Part shown: positions 9,217-19,040 of the stretch, piece after piece | Numbering within the stretch: position 1 is the stretch's first letter | Layout of the letters: every line of letters starts with the position of its first letter | Assembly (NCBI GenBank): GCA_015680685.1 | Contig: MNCI01020816.1 | Span: 371,754-433,753, forward strand | Reading direction: 5' to 3' | From: Gnetum montanum | Lineage: Eukaryota; Streptophyta; Gnetopsida; Gnetales; Gnetaceae | DNA: 62,000 bases | The notes under the pieces: generated by a model | Told to the model about the DNA's origin: nothing | The model's database searches: none | Seen by the model: the letters and a program-made list of their open reading frames with translations, nothing else | Made by a program: the position numbers and the translations under genes

Positions 9217-11766
9217 ATGTTCCTCTCCTTAGCAATTCATCTCCCATCTCCTCTTGACCCCACTGCAGTTAACACTTGTTTAGGAGCTATTACACCTTTT
9301 AATCGCTCCATCTTTGGTGATGCTTCTCTTTTTTCCAAACAGGATCTTGGTAATGCTCTTCAACAACTCCACGATGGTAAAGCCCCTGGTATGGATGGCC
9401 TTCCCACAGAATTTTTTAAGAAATTCTGGCCCACTCTTCAAGACACTGTTTATAGGGTATATAAGGAAGCTCTTAGGGAAGGATCATTTGGTAAGCAGAT
9501 TAATGCTGGTATTATTAAGCTTCTCCCCAAGTCAGGAGAGCGACTGAATATAAGTAATTGGCGCCCTATCACTCTTTTAAATGTCATCTATAAAATCATT
9601 GCCAAAGCTATAGCTAATAAACTTAAACCCTTTCTTCCTCATCTTATAAGCAAGGAGCAAACCGGTTTTATTCAAGGTAGATATATTTTAGACAATGTTG
9701 TTACTGCTATTGAGGGCTTGCACTGGGCTTCTTCCACTAATCAAAATGCTATTCTTCTTAAGCTTGATTTTGCTAAAGCTTACGACATGCTTGATTGGTC
9801 CTTTTTAAAAAGTATAGTCAAACACCACAACTTAGGTAATGCTTTTGAGAGACATATTGATCTTGTTTTGTCCGAGGCCTCTTCAGTCATATGCATTAAC
9901 GGATCCTTCTCTAAGGTCATTGAGCTTCAAAAATCAGTTCGACAAGGGTGCCCTTTAGCCCCTTATCTTTTCATCCTAGCTGCTGATGCTCTGGGAGCTG
10001 TTCTTAGATCTTCTAATGATTCTATGCGGCTAAGAGGTATCTCTCTTCCACATCAAGGACATGATCTTGTTTACAGCCAGTTTGCAGATGATACTTTTAT
10101 CACTTTGATCGAGGACCATAATAATTTTAACACTGCCTTGCAATGCATTGATATCTACTGTAGAGCCTCACGAGCTAAGATTAATTGGAACAAAACGCAA
10201 GCCATTCGATCTAGCTTCTCTCCTAGGCCTCCTTGGACTTATCACTTTGATATCAAGTGGCTATCTCCTATTGATCCTTTCACCCTCTTAGGCATCCCTA
10301 TTGCTTTATTTGCTACTCCCACTACCATATGGAACAATGTGGTGGAAAAGGTGAAACATAAAGCTTTGAAATGGGCTTCTAAACCCTTATCTCTTGCAGG
10401 TAGATTTATCGTAGCTAATCATATTTTGAGCTCCACTCATGTCTATTACTCTTCCTTTATGGCTCCTTCCAAATCTTCCTTTCATTGCATTAACAACATT
10501 CTCAGGAATTTCCTTTGGGGGGATAAGGATGATCACAAAGCTTTTCATCGAGTAGCTTGGGATACTTGCACTTTAAATAAAGAACAAGGGGGCTTAGGAC
10601 TTGCCTCTATTGAGCACCAGAGTATTCTCTTGGCCTCCAAATGGGTGACTCGATGTATGGAAGGAGATGAAGCTTGGAAGATCCTTTTTAGGCACAATAT
10701 CTCTAGTCTTGGTACACACCAACGATGGCATAATACTCATTGGAGCAATTGGATCATTAGTAAAAACTCTCAGAAGATCAAAGGTTCTTTTTGGTTCCAG
10801 CAAATTTGGCGTTGTTGGAGCCAACTTCGAGATCTGTTACAATGGAAACCTTCCCAGATAAGCTTGCAATCTCTGTCGACTCACTCGATCTGGTGGTCCC
10901 CTATATTTAAAAAGAATGGAGGTTGTCTTTACGATGAATTCTCTCATAGGGCCAATCGTTTTGCTGACCGCAATCTCCACCATATTGATCAATTATTTAC
11001 TATTAGAAATGATTCTCCTACCCTCTCTTGGACACATGCGAAAGTTAAATGGGGGTTTCAAAGACAAGATATTGTCATTTACCAACACATTGAGCAAGTC
11101 CTTTCCAACTTTGTTGTGCATAAGATGCATACTAATACTCCTTGGTACGAAGATTGGTTTTGGCCTGACGGTTCCCCTCTTTGCTCTTTACGTATCTCTA
11201 AAGCCCAATCTTGGTTTCATACGCAAGCTTTTCAATTCTCCACTCTAAATAGACGTTGGAGTTTACATCTTGAGGATCACCAGTGGAAAACTATTTTTCG
11301 TCGGATTTGGACTTCCAAGGCTCAACCTAAGCATCGTTTTTTGTTTTGGTCCTTGGTTCATCAAGGTCTTCCCATCGGACATAGGCTTCTTTTTTTAGGA
11401 ATTGATCATCCTAAATGCCCCATTTGTAAAGCGGATGATTCTTTTCAACACGTCTTTTGGGATTGCTCATTCTCTCAATACATTTGGCAATGGTGTAAAT
11501 CTCTCCAAGTCTTCCTTCCTAATCATTCTCTTAGTTTTCCTCAATGTATCCTTCAAGATGATTGTGTTAAGCGTCACCTTCAAAAAGCCTGGAAAATCCT
11601 CCTATTTGAGATTATCTTCTTTATTTGGAAATGTCGTCTAGATGCTTGGTATCATAACACAAACTACAATGAATTTGACTACGGTATGAAATGCTCTATT
11701 GCTGGAAATGTCCAACTTCAATGTCGCGAACTAGGCTTTCTCAATAATATTACCTTTTCCAACTGA
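9217..11766 (+). CDS. L1-type LINE ORF2 fragment: reverse transcriptase and C-terminal zinc-finger domain
   Basis: This is an uninterrupted 849-codon frame from a plant L1-clade retrotransposon. The product would copy element RNA at a nicked target. Residues ~50-330 form the reverse transcriptase: 'KAPGMDGLP', 'NWRPITLLN' and 'EQTGFIQGRY' precede palm motif A 'KLDFAKAYD', then RQGCP at 242-246 and the catalytic FADD at 289-292. Near residues 690-760 is the zf-RVT-like tail ('KAQPKHRFLFW', 'CPIC', 'HVFWDC'). The apurinic endonuclease that should precede the RT and all of ORF1 are missing, so the copy is 5'-truncated or internally deleted. The first ATG is just the first methionine in the remnant. 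Long intactness of the frame, next to decayed neighbours, points to a comparatively recent insertion. It probably cannot move by itself. Confidence 0.92.
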   Translation: MFLSLAIHLPSPLDPTAVNTCLGAITPFNRSIFGDASLFSKQDLGNALQQLHDGKAPGMDGLPTEFFKKFWPTLQDTVYRVYKEALREGSFGKQINAGIIKLLPKSGERLNISNWRPITLLNVIYKIIAKAIANKLKPFLPHLISKEQTGFIQGRYILDNVVTAIEGLHWASSTNQNAILLKLDFAKAYDMLDWSFLKSIVKHHNLGNAFERHIDLVLSEASSVICINGSFSKVIELQKSVRQGCPLAPYLFILAADALGAVLRSSNDSMRLRGISLPHQGHDLVYSQFADDTFITLIEDHNNFNTALQCIDIYCRASRAKINWNKTQAIRSSFSPRPPWTYHFDIKWLSPIDPFTLLGIPIALFATPTTIWNNVVEKVKHKALKWASKPLSLAGRFIVANHILSSTHVYYSSFMAPSKSSFHCINNILRNFLWGDKDDHKAFHRVAWDTCTLNKEQGGLGLASIEHQSILLASKWVTRCMEGDEAWKILFRHNISSLGTHQRWHNTHWSNWIISKNSQKIKGSFWFQQIWRCWSQLRDLLQWKPSQISLQSLSTHSIWWSPIFKKNGGCLYDEFSHRANRFADRNLHHIDQLFTIRNDSPTLSWTHAKVKWGFQRQDIVIYQHIEQVLSNFVVHKMHTNTPWYEDWFWPDGSPLCSLRISKAQSWFHTQAFQFSTLNRRWSLHLEDHQWKTIFRRIWTSKAQPKHRFLFWSLVHQGLPIGHRLLFLGIDHPKCPICKADDSFQHVFWDCSFSQYIWQWCKSLQVFLPNHSLSFPQCILQDDCVKRHLQKAWKILLFEIIFFIWKCRLDAWYHNTNYNEFDYGMKCSIAGNVQLQCRELGFLNNITFSN

Positions 11767-11840
11767 ATTCTCTTTGAATTAGGTGTCTTGATCTCCTTCT
11801 TCAGCTGTCGTCCCAGGGGGGTGCGATAAGCTTTTGTCTT

Positions 11841-11872
11841 GTTGCAAGTTGACTGGGGGGTCAACTTGCAAC
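11841..11872 (+). other. Perfect 13-bp hairpin in LINE 3' untranslated region
   Basis: The arms GTTGCAAGTTGAC (11841-11853) and GTCAACTTGCAAC (11860-11872) are exact inverse complements around a 6-base TGGGGG loop. It lies 75 bp past the LINE stop codon. A stable stem in a LINE 3' UTR is a plausible recognition signal for the reverse transcriptase, but this is inference. Confidence 0.85.
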
Positions 11873-13705
11873 ATTGGGCTTTGTTAAGGTTTTGGATTTA
11901 ATTTTTCTCCTCAAGATCCTCTTCTATTTATCCACGTTCATCTCCTTTAATCCGTTTGTTGCCACGTCTTGACAACTGCGTTGCTTATTGGCCACTTGTT
12001 TATAACTGCCATTGCTCATAATGATGGATAAAGAACCTTAGTCTTCATAAATTTTGAAATCTGCTTTGGTCCAAAAATTGGTAGAAACAATTTTAAAACA
12101 ATGGAAGAATAGATCTTATTGAAAGAATTTAGCAGCAGTAATTTTAAGAAAAAATTGTAAAAGCCTCTGATCAAGAAAAATCTAGTCCTTGTAACACTAA
12201 GACTCGAGGAAAATTATGACAATGAAAAAAAATCGTAGAAAATAATTAAATCCATAACCTAAACTTTGAATTATCTATGATTTTACAACCTTAGTCCTTT
12301 ATCTGCATTTGCAAACTGATTTCTAAAATATAAATTTAAATAATTATTACCGTCCCACCATGGTCAATGCTAGGATCATAAATGTTACTGCAACAGTGAA
12401 GAGATCAGACCCATAGAACATGATTAATACTAATCCTATAGGCATAATTTTCAACAAAAACCAGAAACTGGAAAAAAAAAGGATTTAACATTTTTGAAGA
12501 AAGTTAAAAGCATTATTATGCACAAAATTCAATATAATTAACTGCACATTGTTGCAAAGCCGATTTCGCATCTGGTGGGTCGACTTAGTTTTGGTACCAT
12601 ACGCCATTTGTGGTATAAGTTTGTAGAATCCTAACTGTATAAAATCGATTTCACGGATAAACCTCTTGGATGTCGACAACTAACTGGATTGGTTGAACTT
12701 ATGAAAAGCCACCATTATACAAATATATTGCTGTAACAAAAAAAAAAAAAAATTTCTTCAAACACTATGATTTTGAATATCTACACTGCAATGACATCAT
12801 TTATAGGGATTCCAGGGAATTTTCAATAAACAAATCAGTACTCTGTGTTGTAATCCTCTCTTTGCATTCTTGAAATTGGACAGAATGTTGCTGTACTTCA
12901 AAAATTGCATTATTAATTAAAATTTTTTCCTGATTTCTGGTGTATTTCTCTACAAAATAGAGGAGAGGGAAATAAATATTTTGGAAGGATGTTAGACATA
13001 ATGAGTTCGACCTTGAGAATGAATTCTGGGAATAAATATTAAACAATGTACTGTGACAAGATTCCAATGCTACATGACATTGAGCCGTATCTTGAGTGGA
13101 AGGACTGACTGACATGCATGACCAATGTACACTTACTGATTTCTCAGTTGAGATTTTTGCAGAAAATAAAATAACATGCCATCCAGGAATGCCTTAGAGC
13201 GTCTCGGCTAGGCGATGCTTTGTAGACACCTTCAAAACACATCAGGGGAAGTTAGGAACAACTTTTGCAATCCAAAGAACAATAATTAAGTATGCAGTAT
13301 GCTTCATCAAGATCCAGTGTAAGTCTCTGCACTGTTGTCATTGCAATATAGATTTGAACAGCATACTAAACACGAAAATTTCTAGAATTAGAAGGCAAAC
13401 CAAAATATGACCAAACTTACTATTCCAAAACTACCTATACAAATTTTCAGGAAAATGTCAAAATTGATAACCTGGATCCAGAGACTCAACTGCTTTCAAT
13501 TGATGCAGTAATAGCAGCCATTCTGTTATGCTAGATTCACCATCATCCCAGTGACTGAAAATTGAGAGTTGTAGCAGTGAAAAAATCCATTATCTTAATA
13601 ATACAATAGAGTAGCTTGCATTGTAGAGCTACTGTCCTCACTGGGACATTGTTTGCTTCTTTGTTATCATCAACTTAAACTTGTAACTACTTTCTTATAC
13701 CAGCT
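11873..13705. other. LINE 3' flank and 3' flank of the coiled-coil gene
   Basis: No protein-coding region was recognised. The first few hundred bases are likely LINE 3' UTR. A run of 15 A at 12738-12752 could be its poly(A) tail, which would give a 3' UTR of nearly 1 kb; no matching target duplication was found. The 3' UTR of the minus-strand gene should occupy part of 13300-13705; no convincing polyadenylation signal was pinned down. Confidence 0.4.
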
Positions 13706-13748
13706 TCATTGATTGCTTTGTGACTTTCTTATACCAGCTTCATTGATT
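13689..13748 (-). repeat. 34-bp-period tandem duplication across the stop codon of the coiled-coil gene
   Basis: A 26-bp string beginning 'actttcttataccagc' occurs at 13689-13714 and again at 13723-13748, a 34-bp period. The period is not a multiple of three. The copy nearer the gene body is read as LINEAGIRK, then SQSNQ and a stop that falls inside the second copy. In the second copy the equivalent frame reads INEAGIRK followed directly by TAG. Confidence 0.92.
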
Positions 13749-16120
13749 AGCTTCCTGGTCAGTTTAGAAAGATTTTTAACAGCCTTTTTTGTTTGGTCCA
13801 TTGCTTCATCCCTCTCAACCAATCTTGTTTCAAGAGGTGGCAAATCTTCCTCCATATCGCTGGATTCTTCTTTTTCAGTCCCAAACCCTGACTTTGAAAC
13901 CACCACATTATCCGCAGAGATATCCACTGATGCCTTTGTTTCTTTTAGCATGTCACGAGTCAAATCTGCAAGACTTCGAAGAGCAGTTATTGCAGCTTCC
14001 ATTTCTACGTGAGCTGCCTCTAAATGAAGTTTTTCTAAAGCTAGCTCTCCTAATGTTTTGTCACCAACTCTTTCCTGCACAAGAGCCTGTAATGTATGCA
14101 GGCTTTTTGCTTCCTCAATAACCTCGTCTCTCATTCTCACAAGTTCCTTTTCCCTAGCTTCCCACTGACTCATTATATTACTTAGTTCGTTTTCCTTGAC
14201 ATTCAAGTCTCTTTGGGATTCCAACAGTTCCTTCTCTTTCTTCCTAAGAGTGGCTTTCATGGCATCAAGCTCTGCTTCAACATGTTTTCTCTTTTTCATG
14301 TCATCAACTGACATCTCTTGAATATGATGGAGCTGTACCCTTGTTTCTGCTAACATCCTGTTTGTACTAAGGATCTCATAATTAGCTTGGGCCAACATGG
14401 AATTTTCATCAACTGCTGCTGAGATTTTTCCTTCTTTTGCAGAGTCTGCTAGCTTCCTCGTAAGGTCTGCAATGTGTTCAACAGCAGAAGTAGCTTCTGA
14501 TAGTTTAATCCTATTGTCATCAAGATCAAGTTGCATTAACTTCACATGCTCTTTCTTTGCTTTCAACATTTCAACCGTCTTGAGCAGTTTATCTTCTTTT
14601 TGTCTCATTAGAGACTTCAACTCAGAAATTTCTTCATGCAAATGATCAAAAGCTTTCTGTGCGTCCGATAGTTCACTGTCCTTGTTAGTCAACCTTTGTT
14701 GAAGCACAGAAACATCAGACTTCAGTTTCTGTAATTCTAACCGAGCAGAAACCAACTCTGATTCCTTAAATTCCTGCTTCCTTTTCAGATCACAAACTGC
14801 AGTATCTTTTTCTTCTAGTTCCTTTTTTAAAGAACCAACTTGCTCTACAGATCTACCCAGAGCCTTCCTCTCATGTTCCAGAGATTGCTCGAGTTCAGCA
14901 ACAGTACGCCTTTCATAAACTAGATGCTGTTCAAGCTCCTGCCTACAAGTTTCAGAAGCTTTAAGCTTCTCTCGCTCTATTTTAACTTCCGATTCAGCGT
15001 TCATCAAACTTGTTTGATATCGAGACATAAGATCTTTCTGTCTCTGTATCTCGATCCGTTCTGATTGAAGCAAGTTTTCCTGGGTCTGAAGCCTCTGCCT
15101 GGATTCTTCAAGAGACTGTTTAGAGCATTTTAGCTCTTCCATCACTTGGTTAAGTGCCTCCTGGGACCTTTTAAGTTGTTCGTCAGTAGCCAAAAACTTG
15201 CCTCTATACTTATCTGTCTCTTCCAACAACCTCTTGAAATCCTGTTGAGCCAGAAACCATGCCACCATGCGTTTTTCTAATGAAGCCTGAGCCATTCTTA
15301 GTTTGTCAGCATCGTCTTCGTGCTTTTTCTGGGCTTCTATCAGAAGCAGTTCTTTTTCTTTCAGAACCTTGTTCAGCTCCCTGATTTCATTCCGTTGGCT
15401 ACGAATAACACCATTTGCCTGTGATACAAGCCCCTCCTTGAACCTAACCTCAGCAGAAGCTTTAAAGATTTCTTCATCCTTCGTTAACAATTGTCTCTTC
15501 AAATTCTCAAGCTCTTCCTCTTTTCTGATCAATGACTTCTGAGCATTGAGGATTTCCCTTTCCTTATGCAGAACCTTTCTTTTCGCTTCCTTTATGTCCC
15601 TAGACTGGCTAGCAAAATCCTCTTTTACCTTCTGCAATTCCTCTTCCAACTTTTTCTGCATTTTCAGGGCATCCTGAATTTCTCTTTCGCGGAATTCCAA
15701 ATTCTTCCTCGCAAGCTCTACGTCCTTTTTATCTAGTAAAACAGCATGTTCTGCAGAATGAAGTTCTTCTTCTTTGGCCCTGAAAGCGGCCAGTGCAGCC
15801 TGAAGATCTGCTTCCAAATCCACGAGATTTAGACCATTTTCATACCCCTTTTCTTCTGAAGAGGCAGTCACTTGTTCCTCCAACTTCTGCGTCTGCAGAA
15901 ATAATCTTTCCAGGGCTTTCGCAGGATCCCCGAATCCACCATTTAATCCAAAACTGTTTCTTCTCAAACCATTAATCCGGGAATTATTCGTATTGTCCCG
16001 AATGGCCGTGATTTTAAACAAATTTATACATTTTGAATCAGATTTTCTAGTATAATCATCTGCTTTCCTCGTCCCCTTCACAAGTACATAGGGTTTCTGC
16101 ATATATGTAGACATTTTCAT
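13706..16120 (-). CDS. Long coiled-coil protein, MRC/PII1-like (chloroplast myosin-resembling) starch-initiation family
   Basis: An 804-codon frame, almost all Lys/Glu/Leu-rich heptads typical of a long coiled coil (residues ~65-690). The part after a short N-terminus opens with 'GDPAKALERLFLQTQKLEEQ' and 'LEADLQAALAAFRAKEEEL', and ends with 'KTLGELALEKLHLEAAHVEM' and 'LTRKLINEAGI'. By recollection this order matches plant proteins annotated as myosin heavy chain-related, including Arabidopsis At4g32190 (MRC/PII1, ~780 residues), which acts in chloroplast starch granule initiation with starch synthase 4. Identity and plastid role are inference. A TGA stop lies directly upstream of the ATG, and the first ~40 residues are a poor transit peptide, so an upstream exon may be missing (see 16434-16536). 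The C-terminus is altered by a tandem duplication. It is the only convincing host gene here; antisense reading frames over it are shadows. A generic cytoskeletal or Golgi coiled-coil protein is the alternative. Confidence 0.8.
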   Translation of the reverse strand: MKMSTYMQKPYVLVKGTRKADDYTRKSDSKCINLFKITAIRDNTNNSRINGLRRNSFGLNGGFGDPAKALERLFLQTQKLEEQVTASSEEKGYENGLNLVDLEADLQAALAAFRAKEEELHSAEHAVLLDKKDVELARKNLEFREREIQDALKMQKKLEEELQKVKEDFASQSRDIKEAKRKVLHKEREILNAQKSLIRKEEELENLKRQLLTKDEEIFKASAEVRFKEGLVSQANGVIRSQRNEIRELNKVLKEKELLLIEAQKKHEDDADKLRMAQASLEKRMVAWFLAQQDFKRLLEETDKYRGKFLATDEQLKRSQEALNQVMEELKCSKQSLEESRQRLQTQENLLQSERIEIQRQKDLMSRYQTSLMNAESEVKIEREKLKASETCRQELEQHLVYERRTVAELEQSLEHERKALGRSVEQVGSLKKELEEKDTAVCDLKRKQEFKESELVSARLELQKLKSDVSVLQQRLTNKDSELSDAQKAFDHLHEEISELKSLMRQKEDKLLKTVEMLKAKKEHVKLMQLDLDDNRIKLSEATSAVEHIADLTRKLADSAKEGKISAAVDENSMLAQANYEILSTNRMLAETRVQLHHIQEMSVDDMKKRKHVEAELDAMKATLRKKEKELLESQRDLNVKENELSNIMSQWEAREKELVRMRDEVIEEAKSLHTLQALVQERVGDKTLGELALEKLHLEAAHVEMEAAITALRSLADLTRDMLKETKASVDISADNVVVSKSGFGTEKEESSDMEEDLPPLETRLVERDEAMDQTKKAVKNLSKLTRKLINEAGIRKSQSNQ

Positions 16121-16433
16121 TCATTAGGGAAAATTAACAAGGACAGTGCCTGGGGGAAAAATTATCGACAAAAAATCACGGATATGAAAGCCTAAGGAGC
16201 AAACGCATACAGAAAACTTAAAACTCCAAACTCTGACTGACTAATTTTGGGATTCTCTATCAACATGCATCATTCAGGACATTCCTTAAACGGATTCACA
16301 GTTCTTGGATTGCTTCAATTTTCCTTTTCTTTACAAAAAAAAAATGCAATAGTTCCTGAACAGGAATCAAACCCAACCCATCAAGATGCAGCAACAGAAA
16401 AAACTCGATCAATCAATCAAGATGTAAACACAC

Positions 16434-16536
16434 CTGAAGATGCGATTTCTGGGGAGAAAAATGAACAAGAAAGCTGGAACCAAGTCGCGCAAAAGAAGCC
16501 ATAATCAAACCTCATTGAACTGCAGGCACAATCCAT
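16434..16536 (-). other. Candidate first exon of the coiled-coil gene (transit peptide or 5' UTR)
   Basis: On the minus strand an ATG at 16536-16534 opens a short Ser/Phe/Cys-rich frame that ends at a good plant splice donor, CAG|GTGTGT (exon end 16434). Possible acceptors upstream of or inside the annotated frame are CCCCCAG (exon from 16149), TGCAG (exon from 16096, codon 9) and GCAG (exon from 16059, codon 21). Only the last keeps the reading phase with this donor. The CCCCCAG acceptor is best in sequence and would make this a 5' UTR intron with the ATG at 16120 intact. No transcript evidence is available, so both models stand. Confidence 0.3.
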
Positions 16537-17750
16537 AACATATCTCTGCAACTCTTTGTGCGTAGAAATATCCGGAAACCCCAAAAACAGGAACCGTGAC
16601 ACAAATCGAATTCAAATAATCCACAAAGTCTCAGCCAAGGAAAGTATTTACTGGCCTGAATCAACTGCAAACGATCACGAAACAATTGCGTTTCTGCAAA
16701 TCAATTCCTTGCCGGTAACGTCGGCTACTAGAAATACCACAACACCAACAGAGATTACGAATATGAATAAAGTAGTATCGTGGATGAGCCTGCGAAGAAA
16801 GAAAAGAGCAAATTCACGAGAAATTGTACACATGGGCCAATCCTATGCTCAACCCCTATCCCACCAAGCCAAACACCGACACACATCCACAAATGTTGTT
16901 AGTCTATAAGTGGCCACTTGTCTCCTGAAAAGTGTAACGTTTACCTACTACAGTTGCAACTTTGTTCAGGGGTGTTCCTGTACAATCTAAAAAGTGATTC
17001 ATGCAATGCCACGAAATTCGATCTTAATTTTGGACCCATGTTCCCTTAAAATCCGTTTACATGGATGAGGGTATGATAAGGAAGATATGGTGTATAAAAT
17101 GTCTGCACAGGTTTTAGTGTCTTTAACGAACCTCATTTAATCAAGGTATTGTTCACGTCAAAGTCTACTGCACGTTATCTCCGATTTTAACTACCATTTA
17201 TCATGATTAGAAGAGCTTTTGCATTGGGGACATTATCTTGGTACCTTTGTCCCATTATCATGATCTCTCTTTCTCACATCTAGATACGATACAACACAAA
17301 ATTTTGGCCTATAAATACATTATCTACTATGAGCGATATTATTAGTTTTTCGATTAGAATAGTAGAATTCTTGCAGTTTGTATCTAGTTCGTAAATGCCA
17401 GCGGTGTATGTCTTGAGTTAATTGATGGAATCTTTATGCAACCAGTTATGCCTAGATATACCCATGTTTGACAATAAAAATCATGTTTATGTCCTAACAC
17501 ATTGCAACATTGCAATTTAAATTAAGTTTTCATGTTATGCACTTTCTTTTAATGTAAATGAGTGTGTGTATTTGAGGGTGCCTAACACTCAACTATACAA
17601 TCTATATATATCAGGATAGACCATGTTGTAATTTGTAAGTAGACTAACGCAATATCTAATAGTATCTAAGGTAATTGTAAGTCACTATCTTTCCACCTAG
17701 ACTAGTAGTGGGGTGTTAAAACTCTAAATAATTGAAACATAGGTACAACC
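16537..17750. other. Upstream flank of the coiled-coil gene, no gene recognised
   Basis: Short plus-strand frames (16247-16504 and 16556-16909) have no recognisable domains and overlap the presumed 5' region of the minus-strand gene. A plus-strand TATA-like CTATAAATAC near 17313 is not attached to any gene or LTR that could be identified. Confidence 0.4.
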
Positions 17751-17754
17751 CAAG

Positions 17755-17855
17755 ATTTATAGAAGTTTATAACTTAGTGCTACATAGTAGAATCAAACCT
17801 ATGATCTAGGATTACAAACCAAGACTCATACCACTAGGCTAACATCTCATTGTTC
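17755..17855 (-). repeat. tRNA-derived SINE (head region)
   Basis: On the minus strand there is a near-consensus RNA polymerase III promoter: A box TAGCCTAGTGG (17831-17841) and B box GGTTTGATTCT (17789-17799), separated by 31 bases as in a tRNA. The context 'GATGTTAGCCTAGTGGTATG' resembles plant Au-type SINE heads and the plus-strand relic at 7626-7646. No acceptor stem closes around it, so it is not a functional tRNA gene. The 3' tail and target duplications were not found. Confidence 0.6.
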
Positions 17856-18078
17856 CGCTTAGACTAGTAGTGGCCTTTGTTGTTGTATAGTTTAGTTTAA
17901 GTGACACATATGATTACTATTCAACCATTGCTATGCAAAGTGAAAAATATAGAAATTAATTATTTAACTAATTATAAAATAAGGAAAATAAATCATATTC
18001 TACCCTAAAGGCAATAAGTGTCTATCTCTAACTTATGTCATGTCCTAGACATGTGCATTAACCATTGGAATTACCAAG

Positions 18079-18907
18079 TGATGAATTGTGGTTTGCTAGG
18101 CCCCAATATCAGGTACGCAATATCACAGCTTGGATATGATATCGTGATTCTTGTGTTAGCCTATAAATATAGCATTCACAGTGAAGGAGTCTTTTGGTAT
18201 GTTTTTAGGTCAAGTATTTTTGTCAATTTTTAGTTAGCTTTTAGTTCTTTTCCAAGTGCATGCCCACAGTGTGATGCTTGTAATTGTACGGAACCTTTGT
18301 TAGAGTGTTCCGTACTTGGACACGCACACAATCGACAATAAAGATCGAGATTACTCCATCATTGCAACATTCACTTAGTTTTTAATTATTTAATTGTTAA
18401 TTATTATTTATTGTTTTCTTAGTTAATATTTCTTTTATCGTCATTTACTATTCCTGTTGTTAACACGAAATGAGTACGTCTTAATCATGAACATCTAAGT
18501 GTAACTACGTGGTAACCCAATAGCATATTAAGTAGTGCTTCGAGTGATTTGCACTTGGTAATCCCAGAAGTAGTACACAAAGTCCAAGATGCGTACGGAT
18601 GATTAAGGATGGATGCTCATCGCACTTAGGCTAGCTTAGATTTTATTTTCTATTGCTTATTAGTTTAATCAAGTTATTTCTCATTGTCTTTAGCAGTAGC
18701 ATAATATTAGAAATCATATCATACACTTCACTCTAGACTAAACCATATGTGACAAAGCAAATACTAGTCCAAGTAGGAAGACAACGAACTGTGATTAACT
18801 TTTAACTGTCTAGGTGCCACAACTAGTTTGTCTGTGGAGTTCAACCGGATCGTGCGTACGTGCTCATATTCGTATGGTTGAGTGTAGGAATATCTCGTCA
18901 CTCATCA
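18079..18907 (+). repeat. 5' LTR of the outer LTR1 element (copy D)
   Basis: The LTR starts TGATGAATTG and ends CTCATCA at 18901-18907. It has GATATC-type palindromes at 18107-18144 upstream of a TATA box CCTATAAATATAG (about 18161-18173), then the shared 'acgaaatgagtacg' and 'ttggtaatccc' blocks. Near 18810-18840 it carries the 'ccacaactagtttgtctg' variant block, also found in one LTR of the inner element. Confidence 0.88.
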
Positions 18908-18908
18908 T

Positions 18909-18926
18909 TGGCGTTGTTGCTAGGGA
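18909..18926 (+). other. Primer-binding site, tRNA-Asp type
   Basis: The sequence TGGCGTTGTTGCTAGGGA, one base after the LTR, differs by a few bases from the TGGCGCCGTTGCCGGGGA complement of plant tRNA-Asp used by Athila-type elements. Confidence 0.75.
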
Positions 18927-19040
18927 CAGTGCTAGTTATCTAGATTAGTTATATCATACAAGATCATTGCAACAAAGTATTAATGATATATCTTTTAGAA
19001 AAGAAATTAAATTCAATTAAGTCACACACAATTCACAATA

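Noticed and set aside
13713-15975. Several plus-strand frames inside the coiled-coil gene
   Set aside because: They are Ser/Phe/Leu-rich antisense shadows of Glu/Lys-rich heptads.
16247-16909. Two plus-strand frames (85 and 117 codons) near the gene start
   Set aside because: Low-complexity composition, no domains, no good context, and antisense to the probable 5' region of the coiled-coil gene.
17308-17325. Plus-strand TATA box CTATAAATAC as an LTR promoter
   Set aside because: No LTR1, LTR2 or LTR3 blocks follow it, and no termini or primer site could be found nearby.
17789-17841. Possible functional tRNA gene (good A and B boxes)
   Set aside because: No acceptor stem or anticodon arm could be closed, so it is treated as a SINE head.
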